64,000 nucleotides of DNA from Kibdelosporangium persicum (GCF_013280595.1 NZ_JAAATY010000005.1:310001-374000); one strand, 5' to 3'. Counted from the first letter of the stretch, positions 1 through 8,632 are shown. Made by a program: numbers and translations. The notes: a model not told the origin generated them from the letters alone.

Positions 1-1327
1 CGAGGTTCAGCGTGGCCGCCGTGGACACCGGATGCAGCTCGCGGAGTTTCGGATCCAGGTGCGGCGGCAGCGGCAGACCGGTCCACTCGTTGTCGTGGAT
101 CTTGTGGTGTGCCATGCCCGCGTACGGCTTGCCCGCCGGAACCTGCATGCGCAGCAGGAACTCCAGTTCCCATCGGGCTTCGTCGAGGATGTCCGGCACA
201 CCGTTGGCGCGCTCCGGGATGCGCAGGTTGCCGTCACCGAACGCCCGCGGGGACCGTTCGAACTCGCTCATCAACTGCGCGACCGAGATGCCGCCGTTCA
301 CCACGTACTTGCCGTGGTCGCCCGCGTCGTACCAACCGCCGCGGACATCCAGCCGGTAGTCACAAACACCTGGCTGGCAGGCGACGTTCGTGTCGCCCTG
401 GTTCGGCGGGACGTCCAGGTGCCCGGCCGGGCGTGCGTACCGCGCTCCGACCAGCGACTCCTCGATCGGGGTTCCGCTTCGCTGGTGGTAGAAGAAGGCC
501 AGGGAGTCGGTCTTCAGCCGTTGGTAGAACTCTCCCCCGATGTCGAAGGGAACGCTCGTCTCGCCGTCCGCGCTGAGCGTGTAGCCCTTGCCCGGGGCGG
601 CCCGGCTGAAGTCGATCGTGTGCGTGTTCTGGCGTGAGGTCGGATCGATCCCTCGCGGCTTGGAGTTCCCGCTCGCCGCGACAGTGCCGTCCGGGCGGGA
701 CAGCCGCCACGCGACCGGCTCCGTCGCCGTGGTGACGAGGGTCGCGTGCTTCGCCGAACTGGGCAGATAGCCGGTCTGGTTGACCCTGACCCGTGGTCCG
801 GTATCCGGAATGTACGGCGGCGGCTCCGAACCGCCGGCCAACGACACGTCGTCCACGCAGAAATCAAAGGAATCGGCGTTACCGCCGATCTGGAACGCCA
901 CCTGCGCCTTGGCCGTGGTCACCGTGGAGGTGAACTCGTACTCCTGCCTGGTCGCCGACGAGGTGAGCGGAACCTGTTGGGACAGTTCGGCGGTGTACGG
1001 CGGGTCGGCCAGCTGGACGTTGGCCCGGACAGTGGCCGAAGTGGACGCCGACGCGGTGAACGCGAACTTGTACGACTGCCCGGCCTCCAGGTCGATCTCG
1101 TTCTGGCCGATGATCGCGTCCCATGGGTTGACCGTCCCGCCCGGGACGGTGGCGCATAACCTGCCGTCGACGACCGCGCCGGGCGCGTTGCTCGTCCACC
1201 ACCATGGCGCCGTACCCGCGTCAAAGCCGCCGTTGGTGACCTGTTCGGCCGGCTCGGCGGTCGCCGCGGCCGGTGTCGTCAGCGCCAGCGACATGCCCAG
1301 CAACCCGATGAACGTCTTGCGCCACAT
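1..1327 (-). CDS. Secreted glycoside hydrolase family 9 cellulase, 5' part
   Basis: The gene runs off the left edge; 442 N-terminal residues are present. A signal peptide (about residues 1-24, ending TPAAATA) is followed by a CBM4/9-like beta-sandwich (about 29-165), an Ig-like CelD_N domain opening RVRVNQTGYLPSS (about 178-265) and the start of the GH9 catalytic domain. The motif GGWYDAGDHGKYV near residues 329-341 holds the aspartates typical of GH9 inverting endoglucanases. The ATG at 1327 follows AAGGAC at good spacing. The family cleaves beta-1,4-glucan outside the cell. A CebR-type operator lies 34 bases upstream, so induction by cello-oligosaccharides is likely. The C-terminus and any further CBM lie outside the window. 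Confidence 0.9.
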   Translation of the reverse strand, partial: MWRKTFIGLLGMSLALTTPAAATAEPAEQVTNGGFDAGTAPWWWTSNAPGAVVDGRLCATVPGGTVNPWDAIIGQNEIDLEAGQSYKFAFTASASTSATVRANVQLADPPYTAELSQQVPLTSSATRQEYEFTSTVTTAKAQVAFQIGGNADSFDFCVDDVSLAGGSEPPPYIPDTGPRVRVNQTGYLPSSAKHATLVTTATEPVAWRLSRPDGTVAASGNSKPRGIDPTSRQNTHTIDFSRAAPGKGYTLSADGETSVPFDIGGEFYQRLKTDSLAFFYHQRSGTPIEESLVGARYARPAGHLDVPPNQGDTNVACQPGVCDYRLDVRGGWYDAGDHGKYVVNGGISVAQLMSEFERSPRAFGDGNLRIPERANGVPDILDEARWELEFLLRMQVPAGKPYAGMAHHKIHDNEWTGLPLPPHLDPKLRELHPVSTAATLNL

Positions 1328-1360
1328 CTGCCGTCCTTTCGCAGGGGAGTACGCAGATTC

Positions 1361-1374
1361 TGGGAGCGCTCCCA
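1361..1374. promoter_or_regulatory. CebR-type operator upstream of the GH9 gene
   Basis: TGGGAGCGCTCCCA is a perfect 14-bp palindrome, identical to the operator described for CebR/CelR (LacI family), the repressor of cellulose-utilisation genes in Streptomyces and Thermobifida. It lies 34 bases upstream of the GH9 start. No CebR gene is in the window, so the regulator is assumed to be elsewhere. Confidence 0.85.
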
Positions 1375-1467
1375 GTCTGGCCTCCGCCTGCCCGGCCGTC
1401 AACAACCGATTCGGGAGAGGTCCCGGGCGGGCGGGGCACGCTGAGGCGGAACCCGTTAGGAGAGATC

Positions 1468-1854
1468 ATGATCGGACCCATGCCGCCACCGCCGGACCCG
1501 GCCGGCGATCAGGTTCCCGCGCCCGGCGCCATCAAGGCGGCGTCGACATTGTGGATCATCACGGGAGTTCTCGTGACCTTCGCGTACGGCTACGCGGCGT
1601 TCCGCGCTTACGGCGCGGGCGACGATCGTCTTGCCGCACTGGCCGCGGTGTTCACGGTCGTCGGCCTTGTCCTGTGGCGCTTCGGCAGAGCGCTTCGCTA
1701 CGGCCGGGACCACCGCAGGGCGTTGATGGTCTGTGGCGCACTGGTCTCCATCGCGATCATTCCGCTGATTCTCGTCATCCCCGCGATGGTGTTGCAGTAC
1801 CAGCAGACCGGCAACCACTGGTTCGCCCTGCCACCGGCCGGTTCCCAGGCGTGA
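1468..1854 (+). CDS. Small membrane protein of unknown function
   Basis: 128 residues, not assigned to a family. A short proline-rich cytosolic N-terminus (PMPPPPDPAGD) precedes three hydrophobic segments: about 24-46 (TLWIITGVLVTFAYGY), 55-72 (LAALAAVFTVVGLVLW) and 84-110 (GALVSIAIIPLILVIPAM). An AGGAG-like ribosome site a few bases before the ATG at 1468 supports the start. It is divergent from the cellulase gene and upstream of the ThiF-like gene, but the gap of about 150 bases contains that gene's own operators, so an operon is unlikely. Confidence 0.75.
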   Translation: MIGPMPPPPDPAGDQVPAPGAIKAASTLWIITGVLVTFAYGYAAFRAYGAGDDRLAALAAVFTVVGLVLWRFGRALRYGRDHRRALMVCGALVSIAIIPLILVIPAMVLQYQQTGNHWFALPPAGSQA

Positions 1855-1951
1855 CCCGCGAGCACTACCCCTTGTGGACAGCGTTTCCCGGCTCGCGGCA
1901 GATGCCCGGCATACAGCGCCGAAATCCGCTCGATAACCACCGCCTTGACTG

Positions 1952-1985
1952 TTGACTCTGTCAAGCATTAGCTTGACTATGTCAA
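1952..1985 (+). promoter_or_regulatory. Tandem palindromic operators before the ThiF-like gene
   Basis: Two copies of the palindrome TTGAC-N3-GTCAA lie at 1952-1964 and 1973-1985, with centres 21 bp apart (two helical turns, same DNA face). They end 17 bases before the ATG at 2003. This arrangement fits cooperative binding of a dimeric repressor, for example of the MarR type. No such regulator is adjacent, so its identity is unknown. Confidence 0.65.
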
Positions 1986-2002
1986 CGACTTGGGAGGGCG
2001 GC

Positions 2003-2998
2003 ATGACGGGTCTGGCGGCGTTGGAGGATGTCCTGGCCGGCGAATCGCCTTCCTGGCAACCGGTGATCGTCACCTGCGACGACGATGCCCTTCGTGCTCT
2101 GTGTCGTGACCGGGGAATCGCCGTTCTGGACACGCTTGACCAGCAACTGGCGGAGCTTGCCCGAGTGCGGTCCCCAGGCGCCGGGCGGGACTCGCCGGCC
2201 AGGTGGGTGTACTTCCCGTGGGAACGCCGCGTCGTGCACCTGCTGGCGGAGAACGACTTCTTCGATGTGATCACCGATCGGAACCAGGACAAGATCAGTC
2301 GCGCTGAGCAGGATGTTCTGCGGGGAAGGACTGTCGGCGTGATCGGTCTGTCGGTCGGTGGCGAAGCGGCGGTCACGGTGGCGCAGGAACACCTGTGTGG
2401 TCACATCAAGCTCGCCGACTTCGACCGCCTTGATCTGTCGAACCTCAACCGCCTCAATGCCGGAGTGGACGACCTCGGCGTGCCGAAGGCATGGATCGTG
2501 GCCAGACGGATCGCCAAGATCGATCCTTACATGCGAGTCACCGTCTTCGACGAAGGCGTGACACCCGCCAATGTGGACGCATTCCTGGATGGAGTCGACC
2601 TGCTGGTCGAGGAATGCGACGACCTCGCGTTGAAGTACGGCATCCGCGTACGGGCCAAGGCGCGCGGGCTTGACGTCGTGTACGCGGCCGATGAGCGCGG
2701 TTTCCTCAGCATCGAGCCGTACCGCACTCATCCCGATCTACCGGTTTTCCACGGTCTGGTGAACGGCCCACAGGAGCTCACCGACTGGCTCGGCGAGCTC
2801 TCCGACCGGTCACGCCGCTCCGTGCCACTCATCGGGCAGTCGCTGTGCGGTTATCCCCAGTTGGCCGGTGAGGCGCGGTGGGCCGCGGGACAGGTCGGCC
2901 ATGTGGCCCGGCGGCTCTTGCTGGGCGAGGCCTTGCCGCCCTTCCACGGTCACCTCGATCCCGCGGAGTGGATAAGCGGCCCTTCCGAGGCGATCTGA
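2003..2998 (+). CDS. ThiF/E1-like adenylyltransferase-fold protein (MoeY-like N-terminal part)
   Basis: 331 residues from the ATG at 2003, chosen because GGGAGG lies just upstream; a longer reading would run through the operators. The first 100 residues are family-specific. A Rossmann-type ThiF domain follows, with glycine-rich GVIGLSVGGEAA (near 112), LADFDRLDLSNLNR and DLLVEECDDLALK. ThiF/MoeB/E1 proteins adenylate C-terminal glycines of ubiquitin-like sulphur carriers. The glycine loop is GLSVGG rather than the usual GxGGxG. The sequence resembles the E1-like part of MoeY (Rv1355c) proteins but lacks the nitroreductase-like half. No sulphur-carrier gene is nearby, so the substrate is unknown. 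Confidence 0.75.
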   Translation: MTGLAALEDVLAGESPSWQPVIVTCDDDALRALCRDRGIAVLDTLDQQLAELARVRSPGAGRDSPARWVYFPWERRVVHLLAENDFFDVITDRNQDKISRAEQDVLRGRTVGVIGLSVGGEAAVTVAQEHLCGHIKLADFDRLDLSNLNRLNAGVDDLGVPKAWIVARRIAKIDPYMRVTVFDEGVTPANVDAFLDGVDLLVEECDDLALKYGIRVRAKARGLDVVYAADERGFLSIEPYRTHPDLPVFHGLVNGPQELTDWLGELSDRSRRSVPLIGQSLCGYPQLAGEARWAAGQVGHVARRLLLGEALPPFHGHLDPAEWISGPSEAI

Positions 2999-3197
2999 GG
3001 TGGACAGAACCATCGGCGATGGACTGACGGGCGGGCGCCCCGCTCAGCCACCGGTCCCGCGTCGTCAAGACCCTGCGAAACCCGTTCTGACCAGGCATGA
3101 TCACCGCGTCGAAAAAAGTCCGGGAACTCGTGTCGACTTCGGCGGCCCGTGTTCGACGCAGTGACGAGACCACGTCAGAACAACCTAGGAGCACCCC

Positions 3198-3773
3198 ATG
3201 CGCACCCTGATCTCCACCGCCTTCGTCTCGCTCGACGGTGTCGTGGAAGCGCCCGGTGGAGAGCCGGGATACCGCAACTCGGGCTGGACCTTCAAGGACA
3301 TCGAGTTCGACCCGGCCGCGTACGAGATCAAGGGCCGCGAGCAGGACGAGGCCGCGGCCATGATGCTGGGCCGCGTCAGCTACGAGGCGTTCTCGCCGGT
3401 GTGGCCGACGATGACCGAGGACTTCGCCGGCTACAACGTGATGCCCAAGTACGTCGTGTCGACCACGCTGCAGGAGAAGGACCTGGTCGGCAACTGGGGC
3501 GAGATCACCATCCTCCGGTCACTGGACGACGTCGCCGCGCTGAAGGAGACCGAGGGCGGGCCGATCATCGTGCACGGCAGCGCCACGCTGAACCACAACC
3601 TGTCCGACGCGGGCCTGATCGACCGCTACCACCTGCTGCTGTTCCCGGTCCTGCTCGGCGCGGGCAAGCGCCTGTTCAGCGAGGCCGACCGGGACAAGCA
3701 GAACCTCAGGCTCGTCGAGAGCGAGTCCTACCCCAACGGCATCCAGAAGCTGGTCTACGACATCGTCCCCTGA
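3198..3773 (+). CDS. Dihydrofolate reductase-fold (RibD C-terminal-like) protein
   Basis: 191 residues. It opens with MRTLISTAFVSLDGVVEAPGG, typical of the YwjB/YyaP dihydrofolate-reductase-like family, and has the RibD_C-type core MLGRVSYEAFSPVW (NADPH-binding region), YVVSTTL and IIVHGSATLNHNL. These proteins bind NADPH but mostly have unknown substrates; a true DhfR role is not implied. GGAG six bases upstream sets the ATG at 3198. The gene converges with the ABC exporter operon across palindrome copy 1. Confidence 0.85.
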   Translation: MRTLISTAFVSLDGVVEAPGGEPGYRNSGWTFKDIEFDPAAYEIKGREQDEAAAMMLGRVSYEAFSPVWPTMTEDFAGYNVMPKYVVSTTLQEKDLVGNWGEITILRSLDDVAALKETEGGPIIVHGSATLNHNLSDAGLIDRYHLLLFPVLLGAGKRLFSEADRDKQNLRLVESESYPNGIQKLVYDIVP

Positions 3774-3785
3774 CCACCCCAACCC

Positions 3786-3833
3786 CCTCGTGAGTGTTTA
3801 ACCGTGTTCTAACACCGATAAACACTCACGAGG
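3786..3833. repeat. Palindromic repeat, copy 1
   Basis: 48-bp near-perfect palindrome opening CCTCGTGAGTGTTTA and closing with its complement; here the matching arms extend two bases further out at each end (17 bp in all). The loop contains a second inverted repeat (GTGTT CT AACAC). It lies between two convergent genes, so it can serve as a bidirectional terminator. Five more copies lie at 9026, 15499, 24735, 47585 and 53172. There is no U-tract. Confidence 0.9.
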
Positions 3834-3845
3834 GGTGAGCTGGGA

Positions 3846-5699
3846 TTATTCGACGGGGGCCGCGAACTGCGCGGAGTACAGCCGGTGGTACGCGCCTGCA
3901 CGGTCGAGCAGTTCCTCGTGCGTGCCCTGCTCGACGATGCGGCCGGATTCCATCACCAGGATCACGTCCGCGTCACGGATCGTGGACAGCCGGTGGGCGA
4001 TCACGAAACTCGTCCGCGACGACCGCAACGCCGCCATCGCGTGCTGCACCAACGACTCCGTGCGGGTGTCGACCGAGCTCGTCGCCTCGTCCAGGATCAG
4101 CAGCGACGGGCTCGCCAGGAACGCCCTGGCAATGGTCAGCAACTGCTTCTCACCGGCCGAGACGTTCGTGCCCTCCTCGTCGATGACGGTGTCGTACCCG
4201 TCCGGCAGGGTGCGTACGAAGCGGTCGACGTACGTGGCACGGGCGGCCGCGATGATCTCCTCCTCGGTCGCGCCCGGCTTGCCGTACGCGATGTTGTCGC
4301 GGATGGTTCCCCCGAACAGCCACGTGTCCTGCAGCACCATGCCCGTCTGGGAACGCAGGTCCTCCCGTCGCAGTGCGGTGATGTCCACGCCGTCGAGCGT
4401 GATCCGGCCGGCGTCCAGCTCGTAGAACCGCATGATCAGGTTGACCAGCGTCGTCTTGCCCGCGCCGGTGGGCCCCACGATGGCGACGGTCTGACCGGGT
4501 TCGGCCACCAGCGACAGGTTCTCGATCAGCGGCTGGTCCTCCTTGTACGAGAACGACACGTTCTCGAACTCGACCCGTCCGCGCCGCCGCGCGGGCAGCG
4601 ACGCGTCCGCCGGGTCGGGCTTCTGCTCCTCGGCGTCCAGCAGTTCGAACACCCGCTCCGCCGACGCCACACCGGACTGCAGCAGGTTCGCCATCGACGC
4701 CACCTGAGTCAGCGGCTGCGTGAACTGCCGTGAGTACTGGATGAACGCGGTGACCTCGCCGAGCGTCATCGTGCCTGACGTGATCCGCACGCCACCGACC
4801 ACCGCGATGGCCACGTAGCTCAGGTTCGACAGGAACATCATCGACGGCATGATCAGGCCGGACACGAACTGGGCGCCGGACGCCGCCTGGTACAGGTCCT
4901 CGTTACGGCGCCGGAACTCCTCTTCGGACTCCCGCTGCCTGCCGAACGCCTTCACCAACTGGTGCCCGGTGAACGACTCCTCGATGTGCGCGTTGAGCGC
5001 GCCGGTGTGCTTCCACTGCGCGATGAACAGCTTCTGCGCCCGCTTGCCGACCGTTCTGGTCACGAACACCGACGCCGGGATCACGAGCAACACGATCAAC
5101 GCGAGCAACGGCGAGATCGTGAACATCATGACGATCACGCCGAGGACGGTCAGCACCGACGTCAGCAGCTGGCTGATCGTCTGCGCCAGCGTGGTCGAGA
5201 TGTTGTCGATGTCGTTGGTGACACGGGAGAGCAGCTCACCGCGCGGCTGGCTGTCGAAGTACCGCAACGGAAGCCGGTGCAGCTTCGCCTCGACGTCCTC
5301 GCGTAGCCGGTAGACCACGCGCTGCACGACGTTGTTCAGCAGGATGCCCTGTGCCCAGCTGAACAGCGATGCCGAGAGGTACAGCCCGAGCACCCACCAG
5401 AGCACTGTGGCCAGTGCGCTGAAGTCGATGCCGGGGGTACGGCCGATTACGCCGTCGAAGATGATGTCGGTGGCGTCACCGAGGACCTTCGGCCCCGCGA
5501 CGTTGAACCCGACGGCGACCACGCAGAGTCCGAGCACCAGGGCGAGGCTGAGGCGTTCCGGCCGCATGCGGCCGATGAGCCGTTTCGCGGACGTGCCGAA
5601 GTCGTTGGCCTTGCTGACCGGTGCCTGCATGGCCGCGAAGCGTCCGCCGGGTCCGCCCGCGGCGGGCTGGGGACGGCGGGTCGTGGTGGGAGTGCTCAT
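3846..5699 (-). CDS. ABC exporter subunit with consensus ATPase site (heterodimer partner B)
   Basis: 617 residues: a six-helix exporter domain (about 40-340) and an ATPase domain (about 370-610). Walker A is GPTGAGKTT, Walker B SLLILDEATSSVD with the catalytic Glu, and the H-loop IAHRLST. The signature is degenerate, NVSAGEKQ instead of LSGGQ. In heterodimeric exporters this pattern means that this subunit supplies Walker A/B of the active site and the weak signature of the inactive one. The ATG at 5699 overlaps the stop of the upstream partner by ATGA. The pair resembles Rv1272c/Rv1273c and is probably controlled by the divergent TetR protein. The substrate is unknown. Confidence 0.93.
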   Translation of the reverse strand: MSTPTTTRRPQPAAGGPGGRFAAMQAPVSKANDFGTSAKRLIGRMRPERLSLALVLGLCVVAVGFNVAGPKVLGDATDIIFDGVIGRTPGIDFSALATVLWWVLGLYLSASLFSWAQGILLNNVVQRVVYRLREDVEAKLHRLPLRYFDSQPRGELLSRVTNDIDNISTTLAQTISQLLTSVLTVLGVIVMMFTISPLLALIVLLVIPASVFVTRTVGKRAQKLFIAQWKHTGALNAHIEESFTGHQLVKAFGRQRESEEEFRRRNEDLYQAASGAQFVSGLIMPSMMFLSNLSYVAIAVVGGVRITSGTMTLGEVTAFIQYSRQFTQPLTQVASMANLLQSGVASAERVFELLDAEEQKPDPADASLPARRRGRVEFENVSFSYKEDQPLIENLSLVAEPGQTVAIVGPTGAGKTTLVNLIMRFYELDAGRITLDGVDITALRREDLRSQTGMVLQDTWLFGGTIRDNIAYGKPGATEEEIIAAARATYVDRFVRTLPDGYDTVIDEEGTNVSAGEKQLLTIARAFLASPSLLILDEATSSVDTRTESLVQHAMAALRSSRTSFVIAHRLSTIRDADVILVMESGRIVEQGTHEELLDRAGAYHRLYSAQFAAPVE

Positions 5700-7438
5700 G
5701 CTGCCTGCTCCGGGGTGAGCTGGGACTCGACGATCTCGACATAGGTGGGGCACGTGCCCATCAGCTCGCGATGGGTTCCGGTGCCGACCACTTCGCCGTT
5801 CTCCAGGACGATGATCTGGTCCGCGTCGAGCACAGTGGACACACGTTGGGCGACCACGATCACCGCCGCGTGCTCGGTCCGTGGCCGCAGCGCGGCACGC
5901 AACGCGGCGTCCGTCGCGAGGTCCAGCGCGGAGAACGCGTCGTCGAACAAGTAGATCTCCGGTTCGCGCACCAGGGCTCGCGCGATCGACAACCGTTGCC
6001 GCTGACCACCGGACACGTTGGTGCCGCCCTGCGCGATGGTCGCGTCGAGACCGCCCATCTCCTCGACGAAGTCCCGTGCCTGCGCGATCTCCAGCGCCTG
6101 CCACAGTTGCTCGTCCGTCGCGGCCGGATTCCCGTACAGCAGGTTGGATCGCACGGTGCCGGTGAACAGATACGCCTGCTGTGGCACCAATCCGATCCGG
6201 CTGCGCAGCACCTCGGGGTCCACCGTACGGACATCCGTGCCGTTGACGCGGACCTCCCCCGCGGTCACGTCGATGAACCTGGGGATCAGGTTCATCAGGG
6301 TGGTCTTGCCCGCGCCGGTACTGCCGATGATCGCGGTGGTCTTGCCTGCCTCCGCGCGCAAGGAGATGTCCCGTAGCACCGGATCGACCGCGCCCGGATA
6401 CCGGAACTCCACGTTCTGGAACGTGACCTCGGCGCGTCCGGGAAGCTCGGCGACGGGCGAGTCCGGCGGCCGCACGGACGGCTCGGTGTCCAGCACCTCC
6501 AAGATCCGCTCGGCGCAGACGGCGGCACGCGGGATCATCATCGAGATGAACGTGGCCATCATGACCGACATCAGGATCTGCACCAGGTAGGTCAGGAACG
6601 CGGTGAGCGCGCCGACCTGCATCTCACTGGCACCGACGCGGTGCGCGCCGAACCACAGCACCGCGACGCTGGAGACGTTGAGGATCAGCATCACGGTCGG
6701 GAAGATCATCGCCTGCAGCCGTCCGACCCGCAGCGCGGTGTCGGTGAGCCGCTGGTTCGTGTCGCCGAACCGGTCGGTCTCCGCCTTTTCGCGGACGAAC
6801 GCGCGGACCACGCGGATACCGGTCAGCTGTTCCCGCAGCACCCGGTTGACCTGGTCGATGCGTTCCTGCATCAGCCGGAACTGCGGGACCATGCGCGAGA
6901 CGATCAGGCCGATCGAGATGGCCAGCGCGGGCACGCAGACCAGCAGCAGCCAGGACAGCCCGACGTCCTCCTGCAACGCCATGACCACGCCCGCCACGCA
7001 CATGATCGGCGCGGCGACGAACATCGTGGCCATCATGACCACCAGCAACTGCACCTGCTGCACGTCGTTGGTGGTGCGCGTGATCAGCGAGGGAGCGCCG
7101 AACGTGGCGACCTCGCGCGCGGAGAACTCGCCCGCGCGGTGGAAGATCCCAGCCCGCACGTCGCGCCCGAACGCCATGGCCGTGCGTGCGCCGTACAGGA
7201 CCGCCGCGACGGAACAGGCGATCTGCAGCAGCGACACGGCGAGCATCCAGACGCCGGTGGTGATGATGTACTCGTTGTCTCCACGCGCGACACCGTTGTC
7301 GATGATGTCGGCGTTGAGGCTGGGCAGATAGAGCGATGCGATCGTGCCGACGAGTTGCAGCACGAGCACGATGGTCAGCTCTCTGCGGTACGGCCGCAGG
7401 TAGGTGACCAGCAAGCGGTTCAGCACCAGTTCCCCCAT
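5696..7438 (-). CDS. ABC exporter subunit with degenerate Walker B (heterodimer partner A)
   Basis: 580 residues: transmembrane exporter domain (about 15-310) and ATPase domain (about 335-570). Walker A is GSTGAGKTT and the signature NVSGGQRQR is canonical. Walker B reads IYLFDDAFSALD, with Asp where the catalytic Glu normally sits, and the switch His is Gln (VAQRVST). These defects match the degenerate signature of the downstream partner, so the two proteins form one dead and one live ATP site, as in TM287/288 and BmrCD. It is the first gene of the operon and starts 77 bases from the divergent TetR gene. Confidence 0.93.
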   Translation of the reverse strand: MGELVLNRLLVTYLRPYRRELTIVLVLQLVGTIASLYLPSLNADIIDNGVARGDNEYIITTGVWMLAVSLLQIACSVAAVLYGARTAMAFGRDVRAGIFHRAGEFSAREVATFGAPSLITRTTNDVQQVQLLVVMMATMFVAAPIMCVAGVVMALQEDVGLSWLLLVCVPALAISIGLIVSRMVPQFRLMQERIDQVNRVLREQLTGIRVVRAFVREKAETDRFGDTNQRLTDTALRVGRLQAMIFPTVMLILNVSSVAVLWFGAHRVGASEMQVGALTAFLTYLVQILMSVMMATFISMMIPRAAVCAERILEVLDTEPSVRPPDSPVAELPGRAEVTFQNVEFRYPGAVDPVLRDISLRAEAGKTTAIIGSTGAGKTTLMNLIPRFIDVTAGEVRVNGTDVRTVDPEVLRSRIGLVPQQAYLFTGTVRSNLLYGNPAATDEQLWQALEIAQARDFVEEMGGLDATIAQGGTNVSGGQRQRLSIARALVREPEIYLFDDAFSALDLATDAALRAALRPRTEHAAVIVVAQRVSTVLDADQIIVLENGEVVGTGTHRELMGTCPTYVEIVESQLTPEQAA

Positions 7439-7441
7439 GCA

Positions 7442-7506
7442 AGAAACGACTCGTGTCTAATAATGCGCAAGGTAGACCACTGACGTAAGAAACGCAACGT
7501 ATCTTA
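7442..7506. promoter_or_regulatory. Paired palindromic operators between the ABC exporter and TetR genes
   Basis: Two related imperfect palindromes fill the 77-bp divergent gap. The better one (7486-7506) has arms TAAGAAACG and CGTATCTTA around CAA (8 of 9 pairs match). The other (7442-7458) has arms AGAAACG and CGTGTCT around ACT (6 of 7 pairs). The shared shape AGAAACG-N3-CGTRTCT suggests two sites for one dimeric repressor, most simply the TetR protein encoded at 7516. Confidence 0.65.
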
Positions 7507-7515
7507 GGAGCTCGG

Positions 7516-8118
7516 GTGACGGACACCAGGACGAGGCGCCGCGGCACCGAGCTCGAGCATGCGATTCTGGACGCCGCGTGGGCCGAACTGAGTGAGGTCG
7601 GCTACCCGTCTCTAACCATAGAGGCAGTGGCAAAACGGGCAGGGACAAGCAAACCCGTCATCTACCGGCGATGGCCGAGCCGAGCCGCGCTGGTCATCGC
7701 CGCATGGGCCCGCCGTCAGCCGATCCACGAGGCAGCACCCGACCAGGGTTCGCTGAGAGCGGATCTGCTGTGGCTGTTCACCCGGATCGCCACCCGGATG
7801 GACGCGATGATGAGCCAGACGATCGCGGGCGTGATGGCCGAGGCGTTCAAACACCCCGAGGTCCAGGACCTGCTGCGGGACCGCCTCGACTCCGCTCCCC
7901 TGGCCAGGACGCTGGGGACCATCGTGGAGAACGCCGTGGCCCGCGGCGAACTGCGCCCGGCCGCCCTGCCGCGTCGCGTGCTGCGGCTGCCGCTCGACCT
8001 GCTGCGCTCGGAAGCGATCCTGTGCGGAACCCCGCTGTCGGAGGAGACGCTGGCCGCTCTGGTGGACGACGTGTACATCCCGCTGCTGAAGGGCCTGGCA
8101 GCAGACCACGGTCACTGA
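7516..8118 (+). CDS. TetR/AcrR family transcriptional regulator
   Basis: 200 residues from a GTG at 7516; AGGAG lies 7-8 bases upstream. The N-terminal helix-turn-helix spans about residues 12-60 (AILDAAWAELSEVGYPSLTI ... AKRAGTSKPVIYRRWPS). The C-terminal helical ligand domain resembles the TetR_C group common in actinobacteria. It is divergent from the heterodimeric ABC exporter and shares a gap with two related palindromes. It is therefore probably a ligand-sensing repressor of the exporter and of itself; the ligand cannot be read from the sequence. Confidence 0.9.
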   Translation: MTDTRTRRRGTELEHAILDAAWAELSEVGYPSLTIEAVAKRAGTSKPVIYRRWPSRAALVIAAWARRQPIHEAAPDQGSLRADLLWLFTRIATRMDAMMSQTIAGVMAEAFKHPEVQDLLRDRLDSAPLARTLGTIVENAVARGELRPAALPRRVLRLPLDLLRSEAILCGTPLSEETLAALVDDVYIPLLKGLAADHGH

Positions 8119-8185
8119 GCGAGCCACGGCAGGATGGATTCCCAGGCGGACCCGCGCCCCCCAGATGTACGGCTACGCGGGTGGA

Positions 8186-8632
8186 TCAGGAAGGATTCGG
8201 CGCGTCCGCCACACGGAAGACGGGATGCGCGGACGCCTCCGCGGCGAAGGCGCTGGCCGGGTCGCGCGGCTTCGCGTCGAAGTAGGGCCTCGTCACAGGT
8301 TCCTTACGGACGTACGCCTGGAGCACCGGCGCGCTTTCCTCGGCGCCGCACTCGAACACGCTGACTGTCCGCGTCTTCCGGCCGTGCCGTAGCCGAACCT
8401 CGCCGGCCGCGCGTGCGTTGTGCACCCATGCCACGTTTCCGTAAGGCGAGACAAGCCATTCCTTGCCGTCGAACCTCAGCAGACGGATCGGTGTCGTGCG
8501 CGCGAGGCCGGTACGCCTCCCCACAGTCGTGAGCAGGACATAGCTACGCGGTGCGACGCCGACGCGCAACGCTGCTCCGATGACGGCGTTGCCGACCTTC
8601 CTGACCACGCCGTACTTGTACTTCCTGGCCAC
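8186..8632 (-). CDS. Deazaflavin (F420)-dependent nitroreductase-family protein
   Basis: 148 residues. It matches the Ddn/Rv3547-like split-barrel family: VGVAPRSYVLLTTVGRRTG, TTPIRLLRFDGKEWLVSPYG and WVHNARAAGEVRLRHGRKT are characteristic (the last region is the usual WxxNLRAxG). These enzymes use reduced F420 to reduce quinones or similar acceptors. The start lies nine bases after the stop of the 109-residue protein gene upstream, so the two are probably cotranscribed. The exact substrate is unknown. Confidence 0.88.
   Translation of the reverse strand: MARKYKYGVVRKVGNAVIGAALRVGVAPRSYVLLTTVGRRTGLARTTPIRLLRFDGKEWLVSPYGNVAWVHNARAAGEVRLRHGRKTRTVSVFECGAEESAPVLQAYVRKEPVTRPYFDAKPRDPASAFAAEASAHPVFRVADAPNPS

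Noticed and set aside
780-1955. Plus-strand frame opposite the GH9 gene
   Set aside because: The minus strand encodes a signal peptide, CBM4/9, CelD_N and GH9 motifs; the plus frame shows none.
3128-3148. A stray copy of the 22-bp repeat unit (CGTGTCGACTTCGGCGG)
   Set aside because: Only about 16 of 21 positions agree and the flanking block is absent; chance similarity is likely.
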